A stretch of 64,000 nucleotides of DNA. Source: Gammaproteobacteria bacterium. Its GTDB lineage: Bacteria; Pseudomonadota; Gammaproteobacteria; HTCC5015. The notes beneath the pieces were generated by a model. The model saw only the letters and a list, made by a program, of their open reading frames with translations, made no database searches and was not told the DNA's origin. A program made the translations under genes and the position numbers. Below, piece by piece: positions 49,543-62,388 of this stretch (the first letter of the stretch is position 1; every line of letters starts with the position of its first letter). The stretch lies in NCBI GenBank assembly GCA_016928055.1, contig JAFGLM010000043.1:1-64000 (forward strand), in the 5' to 3' direction.

Positions 49543-51048
49543 TTGAATACTCAAAACAACACTTTGCCGATTAATCTCTATAGCGCCGAACAGGTTCGTG
49601 AGCTGGATCGCCGGGCCATCGAAGAGCACGGCATACCCGGTTACGAACTCATGCAACGGGCTGCCAACGCCGCTTTTACGAGCCTGTCAGAGATGATGGA
49701 GGGTACAGAAGGGAAGCGCCTGCTGGTTGTCTGTGGCGGCGGAAACAACGGCGGTGATGGTTATGTGATAGCGCGTATCGCTCATTTAGCCGGCTATCAG
49801 GTCAAGCTGCTGGCGTTAGTTCCTGAGAAGGCACTGAAAGGCGATGCTTTAACCGCTGCGCAACAGTGGCGCGAGGTTTATGGCCCCGTTATCACTCCTG
49901 CCGAAACGGATTTTAACGCCTTTGACCTAATCGTTGATGCCCTGGTGGGTACCGGTTTACAGCGTGAAATCAGTGGTGAGTATCGAACAATCATCGAAAA
50001 AATGAATGCCGCAGCCTCTCCAGTGTTGGCGATCGATATCCCGTCAGGTCTGTCAGCCGATACCGGTCAGCCGCTTGGCATTGCCGTGGAAGCGGATCGC
50101 ACCATCAGTTTTATTGGACTAAAGAAAGGCTTGTTTACCGGTTCGGCGGCGAATTATTGTGGTCAGATCGAGTACGCCGACCTGTCGGTACCGAACGCGG
50201 TATTTGCGGGTGTCGAGTGCGAAGTTCAGCGCCTGCAGGCGTCGATCATTTCGCAGGTCCTGCCCAGACGGTCTCGCTGCGCGCATAAGGGTAACTTCGG
50301 CCACGTACTGGTGGTTGGCGGCGATCAGGGCATGCTCGGGGCTGCGATTATGGCGGGAAAGGCGGCATTGCGTGTTGGTGCGGGCCTGGTAACCCTGGCA
50401 ACCCATCCGGCCCACGCTGCACTGGCCAGCGTCAGCCAACCGGAATTGATGAGCTACGGTATTGAAAAACCGAGTCAATTGACGGCCTTATTGGCAAAAG
50501 CAACGGCTGTTGCCATTGGTCCTGGTTTGGGAACTTCACGCTGGGCGCAGCAATTATTTGCCAGGGTGCTGGATAGCGCACTGCCTTTGGTGGTGGATGC
50601 TGATGCGCTTAATATACTGGGTGAAAATCCAATGGTGCGTGGCGACTGGATATTAACGCCGCATCCCGGTGAGGCAGCAAGATTATTGGGCTGCACAACG
50701 ACCGAGATACAGACTGACCGCTATACCGCAGTGCGCAAGCTCGTTGAACGCTATCAGGCAGTGACTGTGTTAAAAGGCGCCGGCAGTCTGGTAGCCTCAC
50801 CAAACGAAGCAGTGGTATCGATTTGTAACCATGGTCATCCCGGTATGGCCAGTGGTGGAATGGGTGATGTCTTGACCGGGATCATTATTGGCGTGTTGGC
50901 GCAATGCGATAATGTCGCCGATGCGGCCAACACAGGCGTTTTCTTACACAGCATTGCGGCTGAGCAGGCCGCGGTAACAGGGGAACGAGGGATGATTGCG
51001 ACCGATTTGCTGGCACCGCTGCAAGCTCTGGTAAACAGCGATGATTGA
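49543..51048 (+). CDS. nnrD: bifunctional NAD(P)H-hydrate epimerase and dehydratase
   Basis: This 501-residue fusion repairs damaged nicotinamide cofactors. The N-terminal YjeF_N epimerase has VCGGGNNGGDGYVIAR; the C-terminal ADP-dependent dehydratase (from about residue 245) has VVGGDQGMLGAAIM, ILTPHPGEAARLLG and GHPGMASGGMGDVLTG. It starts at TTG, 13 bases after sppA, with no strong ribosome site. The 3' end overlaps tsaE by 8 bases, the conserved pair in gammaproteobacteria. Confidence 0.93.
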   Translation: MNTQNNTLPINLYSAEQVRELDRRAIEEHGIPGYELMQRAANAAFTSLSEMMEGTEGKRLLVVCGGGNNGGDGYVIARIAHLAGYQVKLLALVPEKALKGDALTAAQQWREVYGPVITPAETDFNAFDLIVDALVGTGLQREISGEYRTIIEKMNAAASPVLAIDIPSGLSADTGQPLGIAVEADRTISFIGLKKGLFTGSAANYCGQIEYADLSVPNAVFAGVECEVQRLQASIISQVLPRRSRCAHKGNFGHVLVVGGDQGMLGAAIMAGKAALRVGAGLVTLATHPAHAALASVSQPELMSYGIEKPSQLTALLAKATAVAIGPGLGTSRWAQQLFARVLDSALPLVVDADALNILGENPMVRGDWILTPHPGEAARLLGCTTTEIQTDRYTAVRKLVERYQAVTVLKGAGSLVASPNEAVVSICNHGHPGMASGGMGDVLTGIIIGVLAQCDNVADAANTGVFLHSIAAEQAAVTGERGMIATDLLAPLQALVNSDD

Positions 51049-51505
51049 GACCTTTATACGTAACGAAGAAGAAATGTTGCACCTCGGCACCCGCCTGGCG
51101 AGGATTATTCGCCCACCCATGCTGATATATCTGTATGGGCCGTTGGGCGCCGGTAAAACCACACTGGTACGTGGTATTTTGCAGGGTTTGGATCATTCCG
51201 GCTCGGTGAAAAGCCCGACTTACACCATTGTGGAACCCTACAAGCTGGCTGACTTTACGCTTTACCATTTTGATCTGTATCGCTTAAACGATCCGGCTGA
51301 GCTGGAAGCACTGGGATTTCGCGATTATTTGTCCGGAGATTCGCTCTGCCTACTGGAATGGCCGGAACGTGGTGAGGGGTGGTTGCCACCGGCGGATGTC
51401 AATATCTGGATAGATTACCGCTCTTCTGACCCCAGTACGCGGCGCTTGAAAGTGGAAGGGCTGGATTTAAGCAAAGCGTTGGCGGACAGCCCGGCCAATT
51501 CTTAA
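51041..51505 (+). CDS. tsaE: tRNA threonylcarbamoyladenosine ATPase TsaE
   Basis: This 154-residue P-loop ATPase assists TsaB-TsaD in making t6A on tRNAs. Walker A is GPLGAGKTTLVRGIL (about 31-45); SPTYTIVEPY and HFDLYRL are family motifs. It overlaps nnrD and precedes amiC, a classic order (nnrD-tsaE-amiC-mutL-miaA-hfq). Confidence 0.94.
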   Translation: MIETFIRNEEEMLHLGTRLARIIRPPMLIYLYGPLGAGKTTLVRGILQGLDHSGSVKSPTYTIVEPYKLADFTLYHFDLYRLNDPAELEALGFRDYLSGDSLCLLEWPERGEGWLPPADVNIWIDYRSSDPSTRRLKVEGLDLSKALADSPANS

Positions 51506-51613
51506 TATTTCTTTTACAAATCAATCCTATCTGCTTATTTTTATTAGAAAAAACTTGATTTTTTACTAAAAATTGATGCAGACTAATCGCCACGCTATCA
51601 AGTGGATTGAGCG

Positions 51614-52831
51614 ATGTTCGTTGGCCAACACCTGCAAAGACTCCGTCTTGTTAAACTCATTCTGGTACTGAGTCTGCTGCCGCACGCGGTATTCGCCGCC
51701 AATGAGATTCTGGGTTTTCGCCTGTCCGAAAATAATGAGCACACCCGCATTGTTTTTGACTTAAGCGGCCCTGTTGAGCACAGCCTGTTTACTTTGCGTG
51801 ATCCGGAACGGGTGGTTATTGATATTGCAGACGTGCAACTCAGCGCTGAATTACCTCAACAAGTACCGGAAGCAGAGGTGCTGCGTCGTATTCGCAATGC
51901 CCCGCGTGAAGGCCGGAATCTCAGAGTGGTGCTGGATTTAAAGGACAGAGTGAGACCGCAAAGTTTTATGTTGCGCCCCGACGACAACGCCGGTTATCGC
52001 CTGGTCATCGATTTGTTTGGCGATGGTCCCAAGGTCGTGCGGCAGGTTACCAAAACAGTACCGAGTCCTGACAATCTGCGCGATGTAATCATCGCGGTAG
52101 ATGCCGGGCACGGCGGCAAAGACCCGGGAGCCGTTGGAAATAGGGGTACTTATGAGAAACACGTTGCACTGGCAATTGCGCGTGAACTGGCCGGTCAGAT
52201 TAACAAAGTGCGCGGGATGAAAGCGGTACTCATTCGCGATGGTGATTATTACATCGGTTTGAGGGAGCGCATGATCAAAGCACGCGAACATAAAGCGGAT
52301 TTGTTTATTTCGATTCATGCCGATGCTTACAAGGACAAGCATGCGAATGGCTCGTCAGTTTATGCATTGTCACTCAGCGGCGCCAGCTCCGAAGCCGCAC
52401 AGTGGTTAGCGAATCGTGAAAACTCGGCTGAGTTAATCGGTGGCGTTACCCTCGATGACAAGGATGATCTGGTTGCATCGGTTTTGCTGGATCTTTCCCA
52501 GAACGCGACCATTCAGTCCAGTCTCGATATTGGCAGTCAGATCTTGAGTGCTTTGGGCAAGCAGGGTGATTTACATAAAGGCAACGTACAGCAAGCCGGA
52601 TTTATTGTTTTGAAATCGCCTGATATTCCTTCCGTATTGGTCGAAACCGCGTTTATTTCGAATCCTGTGGAAGAGCGCAAGTTGGTAAACAAGCAGCATC
52701 AGAGTCGCATTGCCAAATCGATTTTGGACGGCGTACACAGTTACTTCGAACGCAAAGCACCGCCGGGCACCTTGTTAGCCGAGCTCAACCGTAAACTACG
52801 CTCAACTGAAAAACTCTCCGCTAACTGGTAA
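51614..52831 (+). CDS. amiC: N-acetylmuramoyl-L-alanine amidase AmiC-type
   Basis: This 405-residue amidase cuts peptide from peptidoglycan at division. It has a signal peptide (about 1-25), an AMIN domain (about 35-130, [16 protein letters not shown]), and an Amidase_3 zinc domain (about 155-385) with [23 protein letters not shown] and the C-terminal Glu in VETAFISNP. There is no LysM domain, as in AmiC rather than AmiB of E. coli. It would be activated by an EnvC/NlpD-type LytM factor, not in the window. Confidence 0.92.
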   Translation: MFVGQHLQRLRLVKLILVLSLLPHAVFAANEILGFRLSENNEHTRIVFDLSGPVEHSLFTLRDPERVVIDIADVQLSAELPQQVPEAEVLRRIRNAPREGRNLRVVLDLKDRVRPQSFMLRPDDNAGYRLVIDLFGDGPKVVRQVTKTVPSPDNLRDVIIAVDAGHGGKDPGAVGNRGTYEKHVALAIARELAGQINKVRGMKAVLIRDGDYYIGLRERMIKAREHKADLFISIHADAYKDKHANGSSVYALSLSGASSEAAQWLANRENSAELIGGVTLDDKDDLVASVLLDLSQNATIQSSLDIGSQILSALGKQGDLHKGNVQQAGFIVLKSPDIPSVLVETAFISNPVEERKLVNKQHQSRIAKSILDGVHSYFERKAPPGTLLAELNRKLRSTEKLSANW

Positions 52832-52905
52832 TCAGAAAATCAGAGAATTTTTCTTTGCCCTGGATTCCGTGGCTGTGTTTTGTTTTTAGCTTACAATCCC
52901 TGTCC

Positions 52906-54666
52906 ATGCGTATCCACAAACTCCCTTCACAACTTATTAATCAAATCGCCGCCGGTGAAGTCATCGAGCGACCGGCTTCGGTGGTCAAGGAATTACTTGA
53001 GAACAGTCTTGATGCAGGTGCCGACAACATTGTGTTGGATATTGAACAGGGTGGTATCAAGTTAATTAAGTTGTTCGATAACGGCCACGGTATCGAAAAA
53101 GATGACTTGCGTAACGCGTTGGATCGACATGCGACCAGCAAAATTGCCAGTCTGGCTGATCTTGAGAACGTGGCAACCTTGGGATTTCGGGGTGAAGCGC
53201 TGCCTAGCATCGCCTCGGTTTCTGAGTTGTCGATAACATCGCGCAGTAATAGCGCAGATAAAGCATGGTTAATTATATGCGACGGCCAATCGATCGCTGC
53301 CGGTCCGCAGCCGGCAACGCATCCAGGTGGTACCACTGTTGAAGTGCGGCAACTCTTTTTTAACGTGCCTGCGCGACGAAAATTTCTGCGTACTGAAAAA
53401 ACCGAATTTCAACATATTGAACAGGTTGTCAAGCGTATAGCATTAAGCCGGCCTGCTGTTGCGATACTGTTGCGGCACAATCGACGCCCGGTTTTGCAGC
53501 TGAAACCGGCTGTAACACAGGAAGCGCTGGAAAAACGTGTTGCCAGTATTTGTGGCGACGAGTTTATAAAACAGTGTTTATATCTTGAGCATGAAGCCGC
53601 CGGATTGAAGTTACATGGCTGGATAAGCTTGCCGGTTTTTTCGCGCAGTCAAACCGATATGCAGTACTTTTTTGTCAATCAGCGCATGGTGCGGGACAAA
53701 GTTTTAAATCATGCTGTACGTCAGGGTTATCAAGACGTGTTATTTCATGGGCGACATCCGGCTTTTGTTCTGCACCTGCAAATTGATCCGGCCCTGGTCG
53801 ATGTGAATGCGCATCCTGCCAAGCATGAAGTGCGCTTTCGCGAATCACGCCTGGTGCATGATTTTCTGTATAGAACCTTGCATAAAACGCTGGCCGACAC
53901 GCAGGCCGGTCAAATTTCTACGCCTTCCTTACCCGGCGCAACACCGGCTGCAGACAGTCATCCTGTGCATCAGAGTGGATTAAATTTGTCGGTGCGCGAG
54001 AGCGGCGAATTGTATGGATTATTGGCTACCGATAATCAAACTCCACTATCAGAGCAGGCTGTTACAAATAATTCGGATCAAGTGCCGCCGCTCGGTTATG
54101 CACTGGCACAATTGATGGGTATCTATATTCTGGCTGAAAATGCCAAAGGTCTGGTGTTGGTTGATATGCATGCCGCCCATGAGCGCATTAGCTATGAAAA
54201 ACTCAAGCAGTCCTACGATCAACAATCCGTACAGCGGCAGCCCTTATTATTGCCGATCACAATGACAGTCACCGAGAGTGAAGCGGATCTGGTTGAAACG
54301 GATTCGGAATTATTTCAGCGCTATGGTTTCGAATTGCAACGAATCGGGCCACAGAAATTGCGTATACGGCAGATTCCTTCATTGTTAAGACAGGCCGACG
54401 CGGAACAGTTGGTGCGTGATGTGTTATCGGATTTAATCAGTCATGGTCACAGCGGACGTTTGCAGGATACGGGTAATGAAGTATTAGCAACCATGGCTTG
54501 CCATGGTTCAGTGCGTGCCAATCGCAAACTCAGTTTACCCGAAATGAATGCGTTGTTGCGCGATATGGAACAAACCGAAAGAAGCAGTCAATGCAATCAT
54601 GGGCGCCCAACCTGGATTCAACTGAGTCTCGATCAACTGGACAAGCTGTTCAAACGTGGACAATAA
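52906..54666 (+). CDS. mutL: DNA mismatch repair protein MutL
   Basis: From ATG 52906 the protein has 586 residues, starting [23 protein letters not shown] ATPase motifs are [13 protein letters not shown] and TLGFRGEAL. The C-terminal dimer domain has [12 protein letters not shown], the DQHA-x2-E-x4-E endonuclease type, with [12 protein letters not shown] and CNHGRP. This suggests a nicking MutL as in Pseudomonas, so no MutH is needed. An upstream in-frame ATG at 52855 lies in the gap after amiC and is less likely. Confidence 0.95.
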   Translation: MRIHKLPSQLINQIAAGEVIERPASVVKELLENSLDAGADNIVLDIEQGGIKLIKLFDNGHGIEKDDLRNALDRHATSKIASLADLENVATLGFRGEALPSIASVSELSITSRSNSADKAWLIICDGQSIAAGPQPATHPGGTTVEVRQLFFNVPARRKFLRTEKTEFQHIEQVVKRIALSRPAVAILLRHNRRPVLQLKPAVTQEALEKRVASICGDEFIKQCLYLEHEAAGLKLHGWISLPVFSRSQTDMQYFFVNQRMVRDKVLNHAVRQGYQDVLFHGRHPAFVLHLQIDPALVDVNAHPAKHEVRFRESRLVHDFLYRTLHKTLADTQAGQISTPSLPGATPAADSHPVHQSGLNLSVRESGELYGLLATDNQTPLSEQAVTNNSDQVPPLGYALAQLMGIYILAENAKGLVLVDMHAAHERISYEKLKQSYDQQSVQRQPLLLPITMTVTESEADLVETDSELFQRYGFELQRIGPQKLRIRQIPSLLRQADAEQLVRDVLSDLISHGHSGRLQDTGNEVLATMACHGSVRANRKLSLPEMNALLRDMEQTERSSQCNHGRPTWIQLSLDQLDKLFKRGQ

Positions 54667-55591
54667 ACTGCCTGCTGCCATTTTCCTGATGGGCCCTACC
54701 GCATCGGGAAAAACTGATCTTGCGCTGGCACTGTGTGATTGTCTGCCATTGGAAATCATCAGTGTTGATTCAGCGCTGGTCTATCGAGGTATGGATATTG
54801 GTACAGCCAAGCCTTCGATCGAACTAAGAGCGCAATACCCGCATCATTTGGTGGATATTCTCGATCCGCGTGAATCCTATTCGGTCGCCACCTTTCGTCG
54901 TGACGCGCTACGCATTATGGCTGATATTACCCGTAGAGAGCGTGTGCCTTTTCTGGTAGGCGGCACCATGCTTTATTACCGTGCATTGCAACAGGGACTG
55001 GCCATTTTGCCGGATGCGCAACCGGAATTGCGTAAGCAACTTGAAAAGCGCTGGCGGGAACAGGGCCTGGAGGTATTGCATAAAGAGTTGGCAGAACGGG
55101 ATCCTGTTGCGGCCAAACGGATACATCGTAATGATCCACAACGTATTCTGCGCGCGCTGGAAGTGGCATTGGCAACCGGTAAAGCCATGACTGAGCACTG
55201 GGCGCAACAGACCGAAGATAAACTTCGGTATAGGGTATTCAAGCTGGCGCTGTGGCCGCAGGATCGGGCGGTTTTACACCAACGCATAGCGCAGCGATTT
55301 GATCAAATGCTGGCGACCGGTTTTATCGACGAAGTAACAGGCCTGAAAAAGCGCGGTGATTTAACAGAAAACATGCCTTCGATACGTTCGGTTGGATACC
55401 GCCAGGTCTGGAAATACCTTTCCGGCGAGTTGGATTATGAGCAGATGCGCGAACGCGGAGTTATCGCCACCCGGCAGCTCGCCAAGCGGCAGTTGACATG
55501 GCTGCGGTCCGAGGCAGAAGTCGAATTACTTGATATGCTGAACTACCCGCTCGTACAGGTGTCGGAGCGGGTACGCCTTTTTATAGGCTGA
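54656..55591 (+). CDS. miaA: tRNA dimethylallyltransferase
   Basis: This 311-residue enzyme adds an isopentenyl group to A37 of tRNAs reading UNN codons. The P-loop [14 protein letters not shown] lies near residues 13-26; [18 protein letters not shown] and [14 protein letters not shown] bind the tRNA. GTG start overlaps the mutL stop by 11 bases. Followed by hfq as in most gammaproteobacteria. Confidence 0.96.
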   Translation: MDNKLPAAIFLMGPTASGKTDLALALCDCLPLEIISVDSALVYRGMDIGTAKPSIELRAQYPHHLVDILDPRESYSVATFRRDALRIMADITRRERVPFLVGGTMLYYRALQQGLAILPDAQPELRKQLEKRWREQGLEVLHKELAERDPVAAKRIHRNDPQRILRALEVALATGKAMTEHWAQQTEDKLRYRVFKLALWPQDRAVLHQRIAQRFDQMLATGFIDEVTGLKKRGDLTENMPSIRSVGYRQVWKYLSGELDYEQMRERGVIATRQLAKRQLTWLRSEAEVELLDMLNYPLVQVSERVRLFIG

Positions 55592-55686
55592 CAACCGGAT
55601 TATTCAGTCGCATATTTAGATCGCTGTGCTAGAATGCCAAACCCGGCGTTGGGCAAAATGGCGTGATGCGGCCCATAACGAGGGGG

Positions 55687-55723
55687 AGTGATTTTCTGCG
55701 GAAAATCGCTCAATTACTATAAT
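55687..55723 (+). promoter_or_regulatory. possible hfq promoter with hairpin
   Basis: The perfect -10 TATAAT (55718-55723) lies 61 bases before the hfq ATG. A hairpin of ten pairs (55687-55696 with 55701-55710, loop TGCG) lies just upstream, covering where a -35 would be. The -35 is weak. The hairpin may instead end miaA transcription. Confidence 0.35.
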
Positions 55724-55783
55724 CTTACGTGCATTGTTCCTTTTTTTAGTGAATGACACCAATAATTACAACGGAGTAGACAG

Positions 55784-56014
55784 ATGGCCAAAGGGCAACA
55801 CTTACAAGAACCCTTTCTGAATGCTTTACGGAAAGAGCGTACACCGGTTTCGATTTTTCTGGTCAATGGTATAAAGTTACAAGGCCAGGTTGAATCGTTC
55901 GATCAGTTTGTAATCCTGCTGAAAAACAGCGTTAGCCAGATGGTGTACAAACATGCTGTTTCCACGATCGTTCCGTCCAAACCCGTCAAACTGGATCTTG
56001 AAGAAATCGAGTAA
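55784..56014 (+). CDS. hfq: RNA chaperone Hfq
   Basis: This 76-residue Sm-like protein forms hexamers and pairs small RNAs with mRNAs. Sm1 motif [21 protein letters not shown] and Sm2 motif [10 protein letters not shown] are intact. The unstructured C-terminal tail is very short ([11 protein letters not shown]), unlike E. coli. Its own promoter is likely upstream. It precedes hflX. Confidence 0.97.
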   Translation: MAKGQHLQEPFLNALRKERTPVSIFLVNGIKLQGQVESFDQFVILLKNSVSQMVYKHAVSTIVPSKPVKLDLEEIE

Positions 56015-56035
56015 TTTCATTTTTACGGAAGTTCC

Positions 56036-57349
56036 ATGAGCCTGGATTTATTTGAACGTCCAGGCGGTGGTGAACGTGCAATCCTGGTAAACGTTGATTT
56101 CGGACAACGTGATCCGTATAGCCTGGCTGAATTTCATGAATTGGCCGTTTCTGCCGGTGCTGTCGTGGTGACAGCTGTAGAAGCGAGCCGTACTGCACCC
56201 GATTCGAAATTTTTTATCGGCTCCGGTAAAGCGGCTGAAATCAAGGCATTAATCGAAAGCGCCGACGCCGATCTGGTTATGTTTAATCATGAACTCAGCG
56301 CCAGTCAGGAACGTAATCTGGAAGATTTTTTGCAGCGCCGTGTACTGGATCGTACCGGTCTGATACTGGATATTTTTGCTCAGCGAGCACAAAGTTTTGA
56401 AGGTAAATTGCAGGTTGAATTGGCGCAATTGAAACACCTGTCAACACGTTTAGTGCGTGGTTGGACTCACCTTGAACGGCAGAAAGGTGGTATCGGTTTA
56501 CGAGGACCCGGCGAATCACAACTGGAAACGGATCGCCGCTTAATCGGCCAACGAATTGATTTGTTGCAGAAGCGCTTACAGAAGGTCAGCCGGCAACGAA
56601 AACAAAGTCGACAAAGCCGGGTGCGTGCTGAAGTTCCTACAGTTGCTCTGGTCGGTTATACCAATGCCGGCAAATCGACATTGTTCAACCGCATGACCGG
56701 TGCGGATGTGTTTGTTGAGGACCGGTTGTTCGCAACACTGGATCCGACGGTGCGTAAACTGGAATTACCGGGTGCCATCAATGTTGTCATGGCGGACACG
56801 GTTGGTTTTGTTCGCGATTTACCGCACGATCTGGTGGCGGCATTTCGTTCAACATTGCTGGAAACGCGCGAAGCAGATGTATTACTGCATGTTGTTGATG
56901 CCAGCGACGATCTACGCGCTTTTCGCCGGCAACAGGTGGATAAGGTTTTAGAGGAAGTTGAAGCAGAACAGGTCCCGCAAATTTTAATCTTTAACAAAAT
57001 TGATCTGACCGGTCACACTGCCGGTGCTTATTATGAAGACGGTCGATTACAGCATATTGCGCTGTCCGCCAGAACCGGTGCAGGGATAAAAGATTTGTTA
57101 AAAGTGCTGGCGGAATTTTTTGCCCAACAATATTGCCAGGGTTGGATACATCTGCATCCGTCGGAAGCGCGTTTACGAGCACAATTGTTTGCTGCCGGCG
57201 AAGTTCTGGAAGAGCAACATCAGGCCGATGGCGGTTGTTGTTTGCATATACATATTGCGAAAATTCAACTATTACAGCTGGGCGTGGTTCCGGAGCGCCT
57301 GTTGCAGCATGATGAGAGTGATGGGACTGTGCTTGCAGCGGTTCAGTGA
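56036..57349 (+). CDS. hflX: ribosome-associated GTPase HflX
   Basis: This 437-residue GTPase splits stalled ribosomes. N-terminal HflX domain: SKFFIGSGKAAEIK and HELSASQERNLEDFLQRRV. A helical linker GGIGLRGPGESQLETDRR follows. The G domain has G1 GYTNAGKSTLFN, G3 DTVGFVRDLP and G4 FNKIDL. It lies 21 bases after hfq. Confidence 0.96.
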   Translation: MSLDLFERPGGGERAILVNVDFGQRDPYSLAEFHELAVSAGAVVVTAVEASRTAPDSKFFIGSGKAAEIKALIESADADLVMFNHELSASQERNLEDFLQRRVLDRTGLILDIFAQRAQSFEGKLQVELAQLKHLSTRLVRGWTHLERQKGGIGLRGPGESQLETDRRLIGQRIDLLQKRLQKVSRQRKQSRQSRVRAEVPTVALVGYTNAGKSTLFNRMTGADVFVEDRLFATLDPTVRKLELPGAINVVMADTVGFVRDLPHDLVAAFRSTLLETREADVLLHVVDASDDLRAFRRQQVDKVLEEVEAEQVPQILIFNKIDLTGHTAGAYYEDGRLQHIALSARTGAGIKDLLKVLAEFFAQQYCQGWIHLHPSEARLRAQLFAAGEVLEEQHQADGGCCLHIHIAKIQLLQLGVVPERLLQHDESDGTVLAAVQ

Positions 57350-57485
57350 GGTCAATACAATTCCATTTTATTTTTCATATTTCAACAAATGCTTGTTTAC
57401 ATTAAATAGGCGCATTTTTTACGCATAGAAAGCTCTGAGGTACTCAGAGACTTCTCAACTAACTTTAGGAACATCAGGAGTCACT

Positions 57486-58610
57486 ATGGCCTGGAATGAA
57501 CCGGGTGGAAACGGAAAAGATCCGTGGGGAAATCGTCAGAACGACGGGCCGCCTGATCTGGATGAGGTATTTCGCAATTTGCAGAAAAAGCTTGCTGGTT
57601 TATTCGGCAGCAAACCGGGTGGAACCGGTAATGGCGGAAATTTTGCTGTCAGTCTGGGTCTGATTCTGGCGATTATTCTGATTGCCTGGAGTTTGTTTGG
57701 AATCTACATCATCGACGAAGGTGAACGTGGCGTTGTCTTGAGATTTGGTAAACACATTGATACCACACAACCGGGACCACACTGGTACCCGCCGCTAGTC
57801 GAAAAAATCATCAAAGTGCAGGTTGCCAATGTACGTCAAATAAAGGGCAATGCTCAGGCATTGACGGGCGATAAGAATATTGTGCGCATTGAATACACAG
57901 TTCAATACAATGTTAAAGATGCTGCAGACTATGTTTTTAACGTCGATCTACCTGATCAAACTTTGCAACAGGCGAGCGAGAGCGCTTTTCGCGAAGTTAT
58001 CGGCAAGAATACCTTCGATTTTGTAACCATCGGTGAAGGCCGTGAGGAAGTGTCCAGGCTTGTTGAAGAGTTGTTACAGCAGAATCTGGATTTCTATGGA
58101 ACGGGTTTAGAAGTGGTGAACGCGAATCTTAACGAATCGCAACCACCACAAGAAGTGCAGGATGCATTTAACGAAGCGATTAAAGCCAGTGCGGATAAGG
58201 AGCGATTTATCGAAGAAGCGCAAGCCTACCGTAATGATATTCTTCCCAAGGCGCGCGGCGACGCGCAGGAACAGATTGAGCAAGCTATGGCTTATAAATT
58301 CAAAGTCATTGAATCAGCCGAAGGTGAAGCGCAGCGATTTCTGAAATTATTAACCGAGTATGAACGTGCACCGGAAGTCACACGGCAGCGATTGTATCTG
58401 GAAACCATTGAAACGGTTCTGGCAAATAGCGGTAAGGTAGTGGTCGATGTTGAAGGTGGTAATAATATGATGTACTTGCCGCTGGATAAAATAATAAACA
58501 ATCAGGGACGGGTAAGTATTGAGCCGCTCGGTAACGCGCAAAGTGGAGGCGGAAGTTCGGATTCGCCGACGACAGGCAATGGTAGTACGCCATCACGGGG
58601 GACCCGCTAA
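57486..58610 (+). CDS. hflK: HflK subunit of the FtsH-modulating HflKC complex
   Basis: This 374-residue SPFH/band-7 protein has a Gly-rich N-terminus (GGNGKDPWGNR), one membrane helix (about 58-78), the SPFH domain and a coiled-coil rich in Glu and Ala (PKARGDAQEQIEQAMAYK). With HflC it forms a large periplasmic cage around FtsH. The C-terminal tail is Gly/Ser-rich. Its stop overlaps hflC by one base (TAATG). An upstream CTCTGAG/CTCAGAG hairpin (57433-57449) separates it from hflX. Confidence 0.95.
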   Translation: MAWNEPGGNGKDPWGNRQNDGPPDLDEVFRNLQKKLAGLFGSKPGGTGNGGNFAVSLGLILAIILIAWSLFGIYIIDEGERGVVLRFGKHIDTTQPGPHWYPPLVEKIIKVQVANVRQIKGNAQALTGDKNIVRIEYTVQYNVKDAADYVFNVDLPDQTLQQASESAFREVIGKNTFDFVTIGEGREEVSRLVEELLQQNLDFYGTGLEVVNANLNESQPPQEVQDAFNEAIKASADKERFIEEAQAYRNDILPKARGDAQEQIEQAMAYKFKVIESAEGEAQRFLKLLTEYERAPEVTRQRLYLETIETVLANSGKVVVDVEGGNNMMYLPLDKIINNQGRVSIEPLGNAQSGGGSSDSPTTGNGSTPSRGTR

Positions 58611-59482
58611 TGACTAAATTACATAAAACAGTCTTTGTTGTTTGTGTTGCAGCTGTACTGGTGTACATGTCAGCGTTTGTTGTTGATGAACGTGAATTGG
58701 TTGTTAAATTCAAGTTGGGCGAGATTGTCAAAAGCGATTATGAGCCCGGACTTTACTGGTTATGGCCGGTGATTAATAACGTCAAGAAATTCGATAAACG
58801 TATACAGGGCCTGGATGCACCAACGGAACAGTATCTGACGAATGAAAAGAAAAATCTTACCGTAGATGCATTTGTAAAATGGCGAATTACGGATGTGGGG
58901 CAATTTTATCGAACAACAGAAAAAGGCGATAAAGTGGTTGCCAATAACCGGCTATCGAGAATTGTTGACGACGCACTAAAAAACCAAATCAGTCAGCGCT
59001 CAGTTATCGATGTGGTTTCCGGTGAGCGTGCTGAAATCATGAATCGCGTGCGCGATAAAGTTGATGTGGAAGTTAAGGGCATGGGCATCACCATTATCGA
59101 TGTGCGGATTAAAAAGCTGGATTATTCCGACGAAATCAGCGGGTCTGTTTTTAAGCAGATGCGCCAGGAACGTGAAACGGAAATGAAACGCTTGCGATCA
59201 GAAGGGCGTGAAGCTGCCACCAAGATTCGCGCTGAAGCCGAGCGAGAACGCAAGCAAACTCTGGCGGAAGCCTATCGAAAATCGGAAATTATACGCGGCG
59301 AGGGTGATGCGGCATCGGCTGCTATATATGCCAAAGCTTACGGTAAGAATAGGGAATTTTACAGTTTTTATCGAAGTCTGGAGGCTTATCGCGAAACCTT
59401 TGCCAGTGGTCAGGACATTTTAATTCTGGATCCCGATTCGGAGTTTTTCCGTTATTTTAATAATGCATATGGAAAGAAATAG
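58610..59482 (+). CDS. hflC: HflC subunit of the FtsH-modulating HflKC complex
   Basis: This 290-residue SPFH protein has an N-terminal membrane helix (about 6-25), FVVDERELVVKFKLGEI, a coiled-coil with EGREAATKIRAEAERERKQT and the conserved end FFRYFNNA. Translation is coupled to hflK. It partners HflK to control FtsH proteolysis and membrane quality. Confidence 0.95.
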   Translation: MTKLHKTVFVVCVAAVLVYMSAFVVDERELVVKFKLGEIVKSDYEPGLYWLWPVINNVKKFDKRIQGLDAPTEQYLTNEKKNLTVDAFVKWRITDVGQFYRTTEKGDKVVANNRLSRIVDDALKNQISQRSVIDVVSGERAEIMNRVRDKVDVEVKGMGITIIDVRIKKLDYSDEISGSVFKQMRQERETEMKRLRSEGREAATKIRAEAERERKQTLAEAYRKSEIIRGEGDAASAAIYAKAYGKNREFYSFYRSLEAYRETFASGQDILILDPDSEFFRYFNNAYGKK

Positions 59483-59485
59483 TCA

Positions 59486-59671
59486 ATGTGGCAGGAATTG
59501 TTACGGGCATTTGCGATTGTATTGGTGCTGGAAGGCATCCTGCCTTTTATGTCGCCTATGAGTTGGAAACGATTTGTGCAGCAGATGTTGAGCGTACCCA
59601 ACCACGCCTTGCGCGTGGCGGGTTTGGGTATGATGCTGGCCGGTGTCGCGCTACTTTATTTGCTCAGTTGA
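59486..59671 (+). CDS. DUF2065-family small membrane protein
   Basis: This 61-residue protein has two hydrophobic helices (about 5-20 and 42-60) with the conserved PFMSPMSWKRFVQQM between. DUF2065 (YjeT in E. coli) proteins sit between hflC and purA/hisZ. It starts 3 bases after hflC. Function unknown. Confidence 0.9.
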   Translation: MWQELLRAFAIVLVLEGILPFMSPMSWKRFVQQMLSVPNHALRVAGLGMMLAGVALLYLLS

Positions 59672-59716
59672 TGTCATCGCAAAAAATCAGATGCGAGAAA
59701 TAAAAGAGTTGTTGTT

Positions 59717-62222
<2,506 letters not shown>

Positions 62223-62388
62223 GCTATACATTGTCATAGCGTTATCGGCAATCAGCCAGTTGAATGCGGATTGCCGTGCTGTGATGCGATTCATATCTTT
62301 TCGCGGGAAGCTGCGGATAATCGCGCACTGGCGTTAAAAAGCGTCTATCTTAATCCATCCATTCCAAGAAAGTCTCCGGGAGACAACA

